The notes under the pieces: generated by a model
Databases searched by the model: none
Told to the model about the DNA's origin: nothing
Seen by the model: only the letters and a program-made list of their open reading frames with translations
Part shown: positions 17,259-26,543 of the stretch, in pieces
How the letters are laid out: each line of letters starts with the position of its first letter
Numbering within the stretch: position 1 is the first letter of the stretch
Assembly (NCBI GenBank): GCA_947503885.1
Contig: CANNFD010000002.1
Location: forward strand, 310,001 to 374,000
Direction: 5' to 3'
Length of the DNA stretch: 64,000 bases
DNA from: an uncultured Olleya sp.
Lineage (GTDB): Bacteria; Bacteroidota; Bacteroidia; Flavobacteriales; Flavobacteriaceae
Translations under genes and position numbers: made by a program

Positions 17259-18422
17259 TTAAAGCGTTCCGCGCTTAGCTTGCTCTCTTTCAATTGATTC
17301 AAACAATGCTTTAAAGTTTCCTGCACCAAAACCTTGTGCTCCCATACGTTGAATTATTTCGAAAAATAAGGTCGGTCGGTCTTCTACTGGTTTTGTAAAA
17401 ATCTGAAGTAAATAACCTTCTTCATCTGCATCTATCATTATAGATAATTTTTGAAGTTCGCTAATATCCTCTTTCATCATTTCCATATGCTCACCTAAAC
17501 GGTTAGGAATATCGTCATAATAAGCCTGTGGTGGTGGTGGTAAAAACTCGACACCTCTAGCTTTAAGTTGTGATACTGTTTTAATAATATCGTCCGTAGC
17601 TACTGCAATGTGCTGCACACCTGATCCTTCATAAAAATCTAAATACTCTTCAATTTGAGATCTTTTAGCTGCTTTTGCTGGTTCGTTAATAGGAAATTTG
17701 ATACGTCCGTTACCATTACTCATTACTTTAGACATTAAAGCAGAATATTCTGTATGGATTTGTTTATCGTCAAAAGACAAGAAGTTAACAAACCCCATAA
17801 CATCTTCGTACCATTTAACCCACGTATTCATTTCTCCCCAGCCAACATTACCTACCATGTGGTCAATATACTTTAATCCCACTGGTTCTGGGTTGTAATC
17901 ACTTTTCCACTCTACAAATCCTGGTAAAAATTGACCATTATAATTTTTACGCTCTACAAACATGTGTACTGTTTCTCCGTAAGTATATATTCCAGCTCTT
18001 ACAACTTCACCAAATTCGTCTTTTTCAACAACTGGTTCCATGTATGATTTTGCGCCACGTTTTGTGGTTTCTTCATAAGATTTTCTAGCATCTTCAACCC
18101 ATAATGCTACAACTTTTACTCCATCACCATGTTTTACAATATGATCATTGATTGGCGATTTACTGTTTAAAGGTGTTGTTAGCACTAAACGGATTTTATC
18201 TTGTTTTAAGACATAGCTAACAGAGTCTTTAGACCCTGTTTCCAACCCTTTGTATGCGTATGATTGAAATCCAAATGCTGTTTTATAAAAGTGGGCTGCT
18301 TGTTTTGCATTACCAACATAAAACTCCACATAGTCTGTTCCTAATAGAGGTAGAAAGTCTTGTGCACCTTCAAATATTTTTTCTAAACCGTAGTTTACTG
18401 ATTTTACTTCTTTTTTACTCAT
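17259..18422 (-). CDS. hppD: 4-hydroxyphenylpyruvate dioxygenase
   Basis: The 387-residue Fe(II) enzyme converts 4-hydroxyphenylpyruvate to homogentisate in tyrosine breakdown. Two vicinal-oxygen-chelate halves are visible. Iron ligands are expected at His in YIDHMVGNV and VQHIAVATDDI, and Glu in FFEIIQRMG. The C-terminal signature GFGAGNFKALFESIEREQ is intact. It lies 93 bases downstream of hmgA on the same strand, so the two probably form a two-gene catabolic operon ending at the hairpin 17202-17234. Confidence 0.96.
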   Translation of the reverse strand: MSKKEVKSVNYGLEKIFEGAQDFLPLLGTDYVEFYVGNAKQAAHFYKTAFGFQSYAYKGLETGSKDSVSYVLKQDKIRLVLTTPLNSKSPINDHIVKHGDGVKVVALWVEDARKSYEETTKRGAKSYMEPVVEKDEFGEVVRAGIYTYGETVHMFVERKNYNGQFLPGFVEWKSDYNPEPVGLKYIDHMVGNVGWGEMNTWVKWYEDVMGFVNFLSFDDKQIHTEYSALMSKVMSNGNGRIKFPINEPAKAAKRSQIEEYLDFYEGSGVQHIAVATDDIIKTVSQLKARGVEFLPPPPQAYYDDIPNRLGEHMEMMKEDISELQKLSIMIDADEEGYLLQIFTKPVEDRPTLFFEIIQRMGAQGFGAGNFKALFESIEREQAKRGTL

Positions 18423-18515
18423 AATATTATAGAATAGGGAAGATAAAATAGAGATTAAAAAATGTGTTTTTGTTTTTTAACTCTGTTATTTTTCTTCTAA
18501 TTTATTTGATTTAAT

Positions 18516-19676
18516 TTAATGTTCTAGCCACGATTTATAATAGTCCTCGTCAGCAATTTTTAACGCTTCTTCTGTTATCATTAATGGTTTAAACGTATCA
18601 ACCATTACTGCTAACTCGTCTGTTTTTACTTTTCCAATACTACGCTCTGTTGCACCTGGGTGTGGCCCATGAGGGATACCTGCTGGATGTAAAGATATGT
18701 GACCTGCATCTACATCGTTTCTGGACATAAAATCTCCGTCCACATAATATAACACCTCATCACTATCTATATTACTATGGTTATAAGGTGCGGGTATACT
18801 GTCTGGGTGATAATCATATAATCTTGGCACAAAGCTACATACTACAAACGCATTAGTCTCAAAAGTTTGATGTACTGGTGGCGGTTGATGAATACGTCCT
18901 GTTATAGGCTCGAAATCGTGAATTGAAAATGCATATGGATAGTTGTAACCATCATATCCAACGACATCAAATGGATGTGTGGCGTAAACCATTTCGAAAA
19001 TATCGTCTTGCTTTTTAACTTTTATTAAAAAGTCTCCTTTTTGGTTATGTGTTTCTAGCTCTTGTGGTTGTCTTAAATCACGCTCGCAAAATGGAGAATG
19101 CTCTAACAGTTGGCCAAACCAATTACGGTAACGTTTTGGTGTATAAATTGGGCTTCTAGACTCGACAATAAATAAACGATTGTCTTCTGTATCAAAATCC
19201 ATTTTATAAATAATACCTCTAGGTACTAATAGGTAATCTCCGTACTTAAAATCTAAGTTACCTAGGTGTGTGCGTAATTTTCCGGTCCCTTTATGTATAA
19301 AAATCAGCTCGTCTGCGTCTGAGTTTTTATAAAAATAATCTGTTGTTGATTGTTTTGGAGCTGCTAAAATAATACTACAATCGCTATTGATCAAGACTGT
19401 TTTACGAGACTGTAAATAGTCGTTTTCTGGTTTGACTTGAAACCCTTTTAAACGATAGGATTGTATGTGGTTTTTTTTAGCAATTTTAGGTGCAACACTG
19501 TATTGTTTTTTAATTTCCTTTACTTGTGTTGGTCTATGCTCGTGATAGGAATTTGTTGACATACCATCAAAACCTACGGTCCCAAATAACTGCTCTGCAT
19601 ACAAGGTACCGTCGGGCTTTCTAAATTGGGTATGTCTTTTTGGGGGTATTTTTCCTAGTTTATGATAAAATGGCAT
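18516..19676 (-). CDS. hmgA: Homogentisate 1,2-dioxygenase
   Basis: The cupin-fold iron enzyme cleaves homogentisate to maleylacetoacetate, the step after HppD. I place the start at the ATG at 19674-19676 (MPFYHKLGKIPPKRHTQF), 23 codons inside the longest frame, because the upstream extension is very basic and not family-like. That gives 386 residues. Seen: HKGTGKLRTHLGNLDFKYGD (cupin core), QPPPVHQTFETNAFVVCSF, and HPAGIPHGPHPGATERSIG with metal-binding His residues. Fumarylacetoacetase and maleylacetoacetate isomerase are not in the window. Confidence 0.95.
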   Translation of the reverse strand: MPFYHKLGKIPPKRHTQFRKPDGTLYAEQLFGTVGFDGMSTNSYHEHRPTQVKEIKKQYSVAPKIAKKNHIQSYRLKGFQVKPENDYLQSRKTVLINSDCSIILAAPKQSTTDYFYKNSDADELIFIHKGTGKLRTHLGNLDFKYGDYLLVPRGIIYKMDFDTEDNRLFIVESRSPIYTPKRYRNWFGQLLEHSPFCERDLRQPQELETHNQKGDFLIKVKKQDDIFEMVYATHPFDVVGYDGYNYPYAFSIHDFEPITGRIHQPPPVHQTFETNAFVVCSFVPRLYDYHPDSIPAPYNHSNIDSDEVLYYVDGDFMSRNDVDAGHISLHPAGIPHGPHPGATERSIGKVKTDELAVMVDTFKPLMITEEALKIADEDYYKSWLEH

Positions 19677-19859
19677 TTTTTTTGTTTTTTTAAATTGAAA
19701 AAAAGAGCGCCTAAGTATTTTGTGACGTCTTACTAAATGCTTCACAAGGAAGTAAGATCACTCTGGATTACGCTTAATCAAGAATTTTAAATGTGATAAT
19801 AGATTGCTCCAAATTGTCTTCATAACCTAACAAATATCGTAAAATTTTATGAGTTGTGG

Positions 19860-20008
19860 AAGTGTTTTTAACTTGAAAAAATGACCTCCAGTTTTTACCC
19901 TGCGTTAAGGGTAGTAATGGCATCCTTTTTTTGCTACCATATATGGCAAAAAAAGATATAATGGATGACCTGGTTTTATATAATCCAATTAAAAGGATTA
20001 TATAAAAA
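19860..20008 (+). ncRNA. Candidate structured non-coding RNA / conserved flavobacterial intergenic element
   Basis: The 340-base gap between hmgA and the patatin gene has no ORF but carries nested inverted repeats in order. TACCCT/AGGGTA spans 19896-19913. TTTTTTTGC/GCAAAAAAA surrounds CCATATATGG (19925-19953). CATCC (19921-19925) pairs with GGATG (19963-19967) around it. CCAG (19887-19890) pairs with CTGG (19970-19973). A 13-bp terminal hairpin TTTTATATAATCC/GGATTATATAAAA (about 19975-20008) closes the element. From memory, elements of the type GGCATCC-A/T hairpin-GGATGACC followed by a closing hairpin recur in Flavobacteriaceae intergenic regions. It could be the Flavo-1 RNA described by comparative genomics, but I cannot confirm that. 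The orientation is inferred from the closing hairpin. Confidence 0.45.
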
Positions 20009-20016
20009 ACGCCCTA

Positions 20017-22251
20017 CTAAAACCAATAGCCTAAATTAAAAAACCAATAGCCTTGTTTTGTCTCTGGAGAATAGGTGTATTTAGCCTCTATTGGTCCTAA
20101 AAATGATTGATAGGAATATCCTATTGCGTACCCTGAATAGTCTGGTAACGAAAACCAATTACCGCTATCATACAGTCTATCCTCTACATTTGCATAGTTT
20201 GCTGCTAACATTAAATGACTTTTTGGAATGAACTGATAATCCATATTTATGCTTCCTTTTATATAGGAGTCTGCAGAAATTGACAGAAAATCGTAGCCAT
20301 AAAAGGATTTAAAATTATTGATAAAGTTATTACCATATCCACCTAACACGAAATCTAAAAATTGATTTGCTTTTGGATTGATTTTAAATCCACCTCCTGA
20401 CTTTAGATTAAATGAGAGTTTGTCTGTTGCTTTAAATGCATATCCTAGGTCTGCTTTTAGTATTGTAAATGGAGAGAATGACCTTGAAAAATCTGAGGAA
20501 TATATGTAATGGTTACCTTGTGCCGAGAAGAAAACTCCATGGGTTGGAAAATATTTACTGTCGTATGTATCAAATTTTAGCTCGCCAAATAGACTTACAT
20601 AGTTACTGTTTTCAAAAAGTGTTTCGTCTTGGTTTTGTGTGGATAAAATTGTTTCGGTTTTAACTTTTAGTTTTTTATGCTCTATACCTAAGGATAGTGC
20701 TAAGTCATTTCTGAATAGTGTTTGCAGATAAAACTGATTGGTTAAATCTGATAACTCTACATTTATCTTGTTTATTCCTGTAGCTGTTATTTGTGTTGGG
20801 GTTAAAAATGCATTGGCAACTATACCTTGATTAAACTCATTATACCTAGATTTTAGTCCAACACTCCAATAAATTCCTTTATCTATAAAATACTCAAAAT
20901 TATACCTTACGTGATCACCTATTATTAGATCTAAAGAGGCTATATCGTTTTTTAATAAAAATTGTTTTTTGGTGATGTTAGCTAATATGGCACTTTTATA
21001 TAAATCGTCGTAGTGTAATCCTAGTTTTAAAAGTGTTGTTTTTTTAGTTTCTCTTACGCTGGTTATTATTTTATAGCTATTATTTTCTTCCGGTTTTAGC
21101 TCGTAAAAAAAGTTTTCAAAGTTATTGGTTGCGACAACGTTGTTTGTTCCTTTTGCTAAATCGCTATATGCTATTTTAGTATATGGCCTTATATTTAGTT
21201 TACCTAAAATATAGGACCTTGTGTATTTATCGATTCCGTTGGTTTCGATATAGTTTATTTTAAGACTATCTGGAGAAGCTGCAATTTGCTCCTTTAAGGG
21301 CTTTGCCTTTTGACTTTCTTTTAATTGTTTTAATAAATCAATTTGTTTAAGCGCAGCTACTTCACCATTATTAATAATTTGTCTACCTGCATCAAAAGAC
21401 ACCACATTAAATTTAGTGATATCTGGTTTTATGTAAATATCAGTCTTTTTAAACTTTCTTTTCATGTCGTTTATAGTTCTGAAATTACTAATTTGAAAAA
21501 GTATTTGAGGCGCAGAGGTTAACTCTTCCCTACTAGCCAAACCATCCTGAACGTCGACACCAATAACAATATCTACCCCTTTATCTTTTAGCTCTTTAAT
21601 TGGGTAGTTATTAACAACACCACCATCAATAAGTAGTTTTCCATCAATTTCTACAGGTTGAAATAATGAAGGAAATGCACCACTAGCTCTAACTGCTTGG
21701 GGCAAATTACCTTTATCTAAAATAACCTGCTGCCCGGTCTCCATATCTGTACCAATACAGAAAAAAGGTATTGGTAATTTAGAAAAATCGTCTTCATTAC
21801 TAACATGAAGCAATAGCTTAGTTAGTAAATTAAAGGTGTTTTGACCTTTAGAAAGCGCTGAAGGCAATTTTACTTTTAAATCATCAAATGGTAAGGACAC
21901 AGCATACCTTTCTGATATTTCTCTTTCATATTTTGATTTTGCAGATCTTGGTATATTATCGTTTATAATATCGTCAAAATTGACACCTTTAAAAATAGAA
22001 TCTAACTGTTTGCCAGAATATCCAGAAGCGTATAATGATCCAATAATGGCTCCCATACTAGTTCCAGCAACATAATCTACCCTTACCCCTAAACTATCAA
22101 TAACTTTTAATACTCCGATATGGGCAAAACCTTTTGCACCACCACCACTTAAAACCAATCCTACTTTTGGATCGTTTGTTACCTTTTCTTGCGCGTTAAG
22201 ATTAGTACTTAAGGCCAGTAATACTATAATTACAATACTTAACTGTTTCAT
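20017..22251 (-). CDS. Patatin-like phospholipase fused to an Omp85/BamA-type barrel
   Basis: The 744-residue protein has a signal peptide (cut near LNAQ). The N-terminal patatin domain (about 27-320) has the oxyanion loop LSGGGAKGFAHIG, nucleophile GTSMG and catalytic Asp in DGGVVNN. A POTRA-like segment follows (INYIETNGIDKYTRSYILGK, about 333-410), then an outer-membrane barrel ending in Trp-Phe (FFNLGYWF). The architecture is that of PlpD-like type V autotransporter-related lipases or Bacteroidota patatin-BamA proteins. It is predicted to be an outer-membrane lipase; the substrate and side of the membrane are not shown by sequence. Its ATG overlaps the uvrC stop (ATGA). Confidence 0.92.
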   Translation of the reverse strand: MKQLSIVIIVLLALSTNLNAQEKVTNDPKVGLVLSGGGAKGFAHIGVLKVIDSLGVRVDYVAGTSMGAIIGSLYASGYSGKQLDSIFKGVNFDDIINDNIPRSAKSKYEREISERYAVSLPFDDLKVKLPSALSKGQNTFNLLTKLLLHVSNEDDFSKLPIPFFCIGTDMETGQQVILDKGNLPQAVRASGAFPSLFQPVEIDGKLLIDGGVVNNYPIKELKDKGVDIVIGVDVQDGLASREELTSAPQILFQISNFRTINDMKRKFKKTDIYIKPDITKFNVVSFDAGRQIINNGEVAALKQIDLLKQLKESQKAKPLKEQIAASPDSLKINYIETNGIDKYTRSYILGKLNIRPYTKIAYSDLAKGTNNVVATNNFENFFYELKPEENNSYKIITSVRETKKTTLLKLGLHYDDLYKSAILANITKKQFLLKNDIASLDLIIGDHVRYNFEYFIDKGIYWSVGLKSRYNEFNQGIVANAFLTPTQITATGINKINVELSDLTNQFYLQTLFRNDLALSLGIEHKKLKVKTETILSTQNQDETLFENSNYVSLFGELKFDTYDSKYFPTHGVFFSAQGNHYIYSSDFSRSFSPFTILKADLGYAFKATDKLSFNLKSGGGFKINPKANQFLDFVLGGYGNNFINNFKSFYGYDFLSISADSYIKGSINMDYQFIPKSHLMLAANYANVEDRLYDSGNWFSLPDYSGYAIGYSYQSFLGPIEAKYTYSPETKQGYWFFNLGYWF

Positions 22252-24041
22252 TCTTTATGGTAATAGTTATAAATTTTTGTTGCTCTAGAGTTACCTACTA
22301 CATCTTCTAATTCGTCTATTTTAGCATTAGAAATACGTTTTGCCGACTTAAATACTTTTAACAATTCTACTATTGTTTTTTCTCCAATTCCAGGTATGGT
22401 CTCCATTTCTGTATTTAATGCCTGCTTACTGCGTTTATTACGATGATGCTCGATCCCAAAGCGGTGTGCTTCATTACGTAATTGTTGAATAATTTTTAAC
22501 GTCTCTGATTTTTTATCTAAATATAAGGGAATTGGGTCGTCTGGATAAAACAATTCTTCTAAACGTTTTGCAATTCCGATAATAGCTATTTTACCTCTTA
22601 AGTCTAAAGCGTCTAAACTTTTTAAAGCTGAAGACAGCTGGCCTTTACCACCGTCTATAATAATTAGCTGTGGTAGTGGTTGTTTTTCATCCAACAACCG
22701 TTTATAACGTCTAAATACCACCTCTTCCATTGACGCAAAATCGTCAGGACCTTCTACCGTTTTTATATTAAAATGACGATAGTCTTTTTTACTTGGCTTA
22801 CCATTTTTAAAAACTACACAAGCAGCTACTGGATTTGTACCTTGGATGTTTGAATTATCGAAGCACTCGATATGTCTTGGCTCTTCGCTTAAACGTAAAT
22901 CTGCTTTCATTTGAGCCATAATCCTGTTAGCATGTCGATCAGGATCTGTTATTTTAACTTGTTTAAAACGCTCTAACCTATAATATTTGGCATTTCTGAT
23001 GGATAAATCTAAAATATGTTTTTTATCTCCTAATTGCGGAACAGTTACTTTTATATCTTTACCTATATCTACCTTAAAAGGAACGTAAACCTCTTTTGAG
23101 GCAGAATTAAATCGGGCTCTAAGCTCTACAATTGCAAGTTCTAAAAGTGTTTTATCGGTCTCGTCTAGTTTCTTTTTAATCTCTAGAGTATGTGACCTAA
23201 TGATTGAACCATATGATAGTTGTAAAAAATTAATATAACCATGTCCTGCATCACTAACTATTGAGAACACATCTACATTACTAATCCTAGGATTAACAAT
23301 GGTGGATTTAGCTTGGTAATTTTCTAATATTTCAATTTTATCTTTTATTTTCTGTGCTTCTTCAAAATACATCTGCTCTGCATATTGCTTCATTTGTAGT
23401 TTAAATTCGCCTAAGGACTCTTTAAAGTTTCCTTTTAAAATCTCTCTTATCGCTTTTATATTTTGATTATAGCTTTCTTCATCTTCAAAACCTTCGCACG
23501 CCCCTTTACAGTTTCCTAAATGATACTCTAAACACACTTTGTATTTTCCAGAATCGATTTTACTTTTTGTTAAATCGTAATTACAGGTTCTAATTTGATA
23601 CAGCCCTTTTATTAAATCTAGCAAGGTATAAACCGTCTTAACACTAGTATAGGGTCCAAAATACTCGCTACCATCTTTTATATAGCGCCTAGTATGGAAC
23701 ACTCTTGGAAAACGTTCTTTTTTAATACAAATCCAAGGGTAGCTTTTATCATCTTTTAATAAGACATTATAGCGTGGTCTATGTTTTTTTATCAGGTTGT
23801 TTTCTAATAGTAGCGCATCCGTTTCTGTTTGGACAACAATATGTTTAATACTTGCAATACGCTTTACTAAGACCCGAGTTTTTCCGTTTTCGTGTGTTTT
23901 TGTAAAATAAGAACTGACTCTTTTTTTTAGATTTTTTGCTTTACCAATGTATATAATAGTCCCTTCTGCATCAAAATACTGATAAACCCCAGGAGCATCT
24001 GGCAATGTTTTTAGCTGTACATCTAAAGCGGTTGGACTCAT
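22248..24041 (-). CDS. uvrC: Excinuclease ABC subunit C
   Basis: The 597-residue protein makes the 3' and 5' incisions in nucleotide-excision repair with UvrA and UvrB. Domains in order: GIY-YIG nuclease (GVYQYFDAEGTIIYIGKAKN), Cys-rich region (CLEYHLGNCKGACEG), UvrB-binding UVR motif (about 200-240), RNase H-like C-terminal nuclease (HIECFDNSNIQGTNPVAACV, IIDGGKGQLSSAL), and helix-hairpin-helix (IPGIGEKTIVELLKVF). It is the first gene of a two-gene unit with the patatin protein; a perfect -7 box lies at 24078-24085. Confidence 0.97.
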   Translation of the reverse strand: MSPTALDVQLKTLPDAPGVYQYFDAEGTIIYIGKAKNLKKRVSSYFTKTHENGKTRVLVKRIASIKHIVVQTETDALLLENNLIKKHRPRYNVLLKDDKSYPWICIKKERFPRVFHTRRYIKDGSEYFGPYTSVKTVYTLLDLIKGLYQIRTCNYDLTKSKIDSGKYKVCLEYHLGNCKGACEGFEDEESYNQNIKAIREILKGNFKESLGEFKLQMKQYAEQMYFEEAQKIKDKIEILENYQAKSTIVNPRISNVDVFSIVSDAGHGYINFLQLSYGSIIRSHTLEIKKKLDETDKTLLELAIVELRARFNSASKEVYVPFKVDIGKDIKVTVPQLGDKKHILDLSIRNAKYYRLERFKQVKITDPDRHANRIMAQMKADLRLSEEPRHIECFDNSNIQGTNPVAACVVFKNGKPSKKDYRHFNIKTVEGPDDFASMEEVVFRRYKRLLDEKQPLPQLIIIDGGKGQLSSALKSLDALDLRGKIAIIGIAKRLEELFYPDDPIPLYLDKKSETLKIIQQLRNEAHRFGIEHHRNKRSKQALNTEMETIPGIGEKTIVELLKVFKSAKRISNAKIDELEDVVGNSRATKIYNYYHKE

Positions 24042-24077
24042 TTTTATCTATTAAAAACGTCTTAAATTGAATAAAAC

Positions 24078-24085
24078 CAAAGATA
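24078..24085 (-). promoter_or_regulatory. Putative -7 box (TATCTTTG) for uvrC
   Basis: This is an exact TAnnTTTG match on the minus strand, giving a leader of about 30 bases. Confidence 0.45.
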
Positions 24086-24191
24086 ATTATTTATAACCAA
24101 CTTAGCATTTTTACTATAAATTTTAACCTAAAAATAAAAGTATCGTGCTAACTTATTTGTTAACTTGCACCTCTTTAAAAAGCTTTTAAAA

Positions 24192-24644
24192 ATGCCAAAA
24201 AAAATTATAGGCAGAATAGACAAAGTCGATTTTCCTACGCTTGATTTGTTTGATATTGATGTAAAAATAGACACTGGTGCTTTTACATCCTCTATGCATT
24301 GTCATAAAGTTACTGAAGAAAACAACGTCCTTAAATGCTTGTTTTTTGATAAAGAACACCCAAACTACAATAAAAAAATTATGGTTTTTAAAAACTACTC
24401 TACAACTAAAGTAAAGAGTAGTAATGGTATCGTACAAAACCGATACATGGTTAAAACAAGTATGATTATTTTTGATAAAAAATATAAAATCGACCTTACT
24501 TTAAGCACAAGAAGTGAGATGAAATATCCTATTTTATTAGGTAGAAAATTCCTTTCTAAAAAATTTATTGTTGACATCAGTTTAAAAAACTTATCTTATC
24601 AACAAAAATTAAACACCAAAAAAGAACAAATCAACAACCTGTAA
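24192..24644 (+). CDS. Retropepsin-like (RimB / ATP-dependent zinc protease family) protein
   Basis: I place the start at the ATG at 24192 (MPKKIIGRIDKVDF). The frame is open to a TTG at 24165, but that extension is not family-like. The 150-residue protein has the aspartic-protease signature KIDTGAFTSSMHC (about 21-33) and the closing YPILLGRKFLSKKFIVDIS. This family (PF05618) is named a zinc protease but has a retropepsin fold. In pseudomonads a member works with RimK in removing added glutamates. It is the first gene of an operon with rimK (40 bases downstream) and an aspartoacylase-like gene, which supports that role here. Confidence 0.85.
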   Translation: MPKKIIGRIDKVDFPTLDLFDIDVKIDTGAFTSSMHCHKVTEENNVLKCLFFDKEHPNYNKKIMVFKNYSTTKVKSSNGIVQNRYMVKTSMIIFDKKYKIDLTLSTRSEMKYPILLGRKFLSKKFIVDISLKNLSYQQKLNTKKEQINNL

Positions 24645-24684
24645 ATCAGGTTTTAACTAACCAAAAATACACCTTTTTAAAATA

Positions 24685-25554
24685 ATGAAAATAATAATCT
24701 TATCTAGAAATTCACATTTATACTCTACACAACGTTTGATTGAAGCTTCAAAAAAACGCGGACACGAAGTAGAGGTTATTGACCCTTTAATGTGCGATAT
24801 TATTATTGAGAAAAAAAGCCCTAAAGTAATCTTTAAAGGAAGAATTCTAGAAGCAGATGCTATTATCCCTCGTATTGGTGCCTCAGTAACTTTTTATGGA
24901 ACTGCGGTAGTAAGACAATTTGAAATGATGAAGGTGTTTTCGGCAGTAGAGTCTCAAGCATTAGTAAGATCTCGTGACAAATTACGAAGCTTACAAGTGC
25001 TGTCTAGAGCTGGTTTAGGGATGCCAAAAACAGTATTCTCTAACTACGCTAAAGACGTGCAAAGCATGATTGATTATGTAGGAGGCGCTCCATTAATTAT
25101 TAAATTATTAGAAGGGACTCAAGGTTTAGGTGTTGTTTTAGCAGAAACTAATAATGCAGCAGAATCTGTTATCGAAGCTTTTAATGGCTTACAAGCAAGA
25201 GTTATTGTCCAAGAGTTTATTAAAGAATCTAAAGGTGCAGATATTCGTGCTTTTATTGTAGACGGACAAGTAGTTGGAGCAATGAAACGCCAAGGAAAAG
25301 AAGGTGAGTTTAGATCTAATTTACATAGGGGTGGTAGCGCTAATATTATCCAGTTGTCTGATGAAGAAGAAAATGCTGCTTTAAAAGCTGCTAAATCTCT
25401 TGGATTAGGAATTTGTGGTGTGGACATGCTACAATCTGCTCGTGGACCATTAATATTAGAAGTAAATTCTTCTCCTGGTTTAGAAGGTATTGAAGCTGCA
25501 ACCAAAAAAGATATTGCGTCAACAATTATTCGTTTTATTGAAAGACATGTATAA
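24685..25554 (+). CDS. rimK: RimK-type ATP-grasp amino-acid ligase
   Basis: The 289-residue protein is of the RimK family, which adds glutamate residues to the C-terminus of ribosomal protein S6 or makes poly-alpha-glutamate using ATP. Seen: an N-terminal preATP-grasp domain ([19 protein letters not shown]), the ATP-binding [35 protein letters not shown], and metal-binding [14 protein letters not shown]. The target in this organism is inferred. It lies between the retropepsin-like gene and the desuccinylase/aspartoacylase-like gene, 7 bases before the latter. Confidence 0.93.
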   Translation: MKIIILSRNSHLYSTQRLIEASKKRGHEVEVIDPLMCDIIIEKKSPKVIFKGRILEADAIIPRIGASVTFYGTAVVRQFEMMKVFSAVESQALVRSRDKLRSLQVLSRAGLGMPKTVFSNYAKDVQSMIDYVGGAPLIIKLLEGTQGLGVVLAETNNAAESVIEAFNGLQARVIVQEFIKESKGADIRAFIVDGQVVGAMKRQGKEGEFRSNLHRGGSANIIQLSDEEENAALKAAKSLGLGICGVDMLQSARGPLILEVNSSPGLEGIEAATKKDIASTIIRFIERHV

Positions 25555-25561
25555 TTAAGTT

Positions 25562-26536
25562 ATGACTACTGAAAAGCCAAACAATTTAAACATTTTAGGA
25601 GAAATTATTAAGCCTGGACAAAGTGCTGAAATAAGCTTTAATGTTGCAAAATTACATACAAGAACCCCAGTTGATATTCCTATTATTGTAGAGCGGTCTA
25701 GAAAACCAGGACCAACAGTTTTGTTTACTGCTGGGATCCATGGTGACGAGGTAAATGGTGTAGAAATTGTTAGACAAATAATTTCAAAAGGTATTAACAA
25801 ACCAAAAATTGGTACCGTAATTTGTGTTCCTGTTTTAAATGTTTTTGGTTTTATTAATATGGAACGTGCTTTTCCTGATGGACGGGATTTAAACCGCGTT
25901 TTTCCTGGGTTTAAAAACGGGTCTTTAGCTAGTCGTGTTGCCTACGAAATAATTCATGAAGTAGTCCCTCATGCCGATTTTATTGTAGATTTTCATACCG
26001 GTGGAGCACTCCGTTTTAATGCACCACAAATTAGGATTGAACAAGGTAAAGAAGATGACGATGTCATGGCAGAAATCTTTGGAGCCCCTTTTATTTTATA
26101 TTCTCAAAACTTAAACAAATCGTTTAGAAACACCTGTAATAAGATGGGCAAACCTATTTTATTATACGAAGGCGGAAAATCTTTTCATATTGATAATAAT
26201 GTAACCAATACAGGTGTTAATGGTGCTAAACGCATCCTTAACCACTTTGGCATGTTACGTAGTAAATTTAAAGTATCCGAACCAACTAAAGAATGTGTCA
26301 AAATTGTATCTAGCAAATGGGTCAGAGCAAGTTATTCTGGTATGTTTAAAGCCAATATTAAACTTGAAAAGAAAGTAGAAAAAGGCGATACTATTGGCAA
26401 CATAACTGATCCTTACGGAAAATTTAACCATTTTGTAAAAGCGCCTTTTTCTGGGTATGTTATTAACATTAATCAATCTCCAATTGTGTATCAAGGAGAT
26501 GCATTATTTCATATTTCTACAGAAATTGTAGAATAA
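25562..26536 (+). CDS. Succinylglutamate desuccinylase/aspartoacylase-family metallohydrolase
   Basis: The 324-residue zinc hydrolase of the M14-like AstE/ASPA family has zinc ligands in GIHGDEVNGVEIV (His, Glu) and VDFHTGG (His), and a C-terminal beta domain (about 235-320) with lipoyl-like strands (KKVEKGDTIGNITDPYG). Family members cleave N-acyl or peptide-like amide bonds. It lies 7 bases after rimK and 7 bases before the cyclo-ligase, so it is in one operon. A role in removing or recycling RimK products is plausible but inferred. Confidence 0.88.
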   Translation: MTTEKPNNLNILGEIIKPGQSAEISFNVAKLHTRTPVDIPIIVERSRKPGPTVLFTAGIHGDEVNGVEIVRQIISKGINKPKIGTVICVPVLNVFGFINMERAFPDGRDLNRVFPGFKNGSLASRVAYEIIHEVVPHADFIVDFHTGGALRFNAPQIRIEQGKEDDDVMAEIFGAPFILYSQNLNKSFRNTCNKMGKPILLYEGGKSFHIDNNVTNTGVNGAKRILNHFGMLRSKFKVSEPTKECVKIVSSKWVRASYSGMFKANIKLEKKVEKGDTIGNITDPYGKFNHFVKAPFSGYVININQSPIVYQGDALFHISTEIVE

Positions 26537-26543
26537 TATTAAG

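Noticed and set aside
19974-20008. Hairpin near the patatin gene as its terminator
   Set aside because: There is no T-run after the stem on the minus strand; it fits better as the closing hairpin of the candidate RNA on the plus strand.
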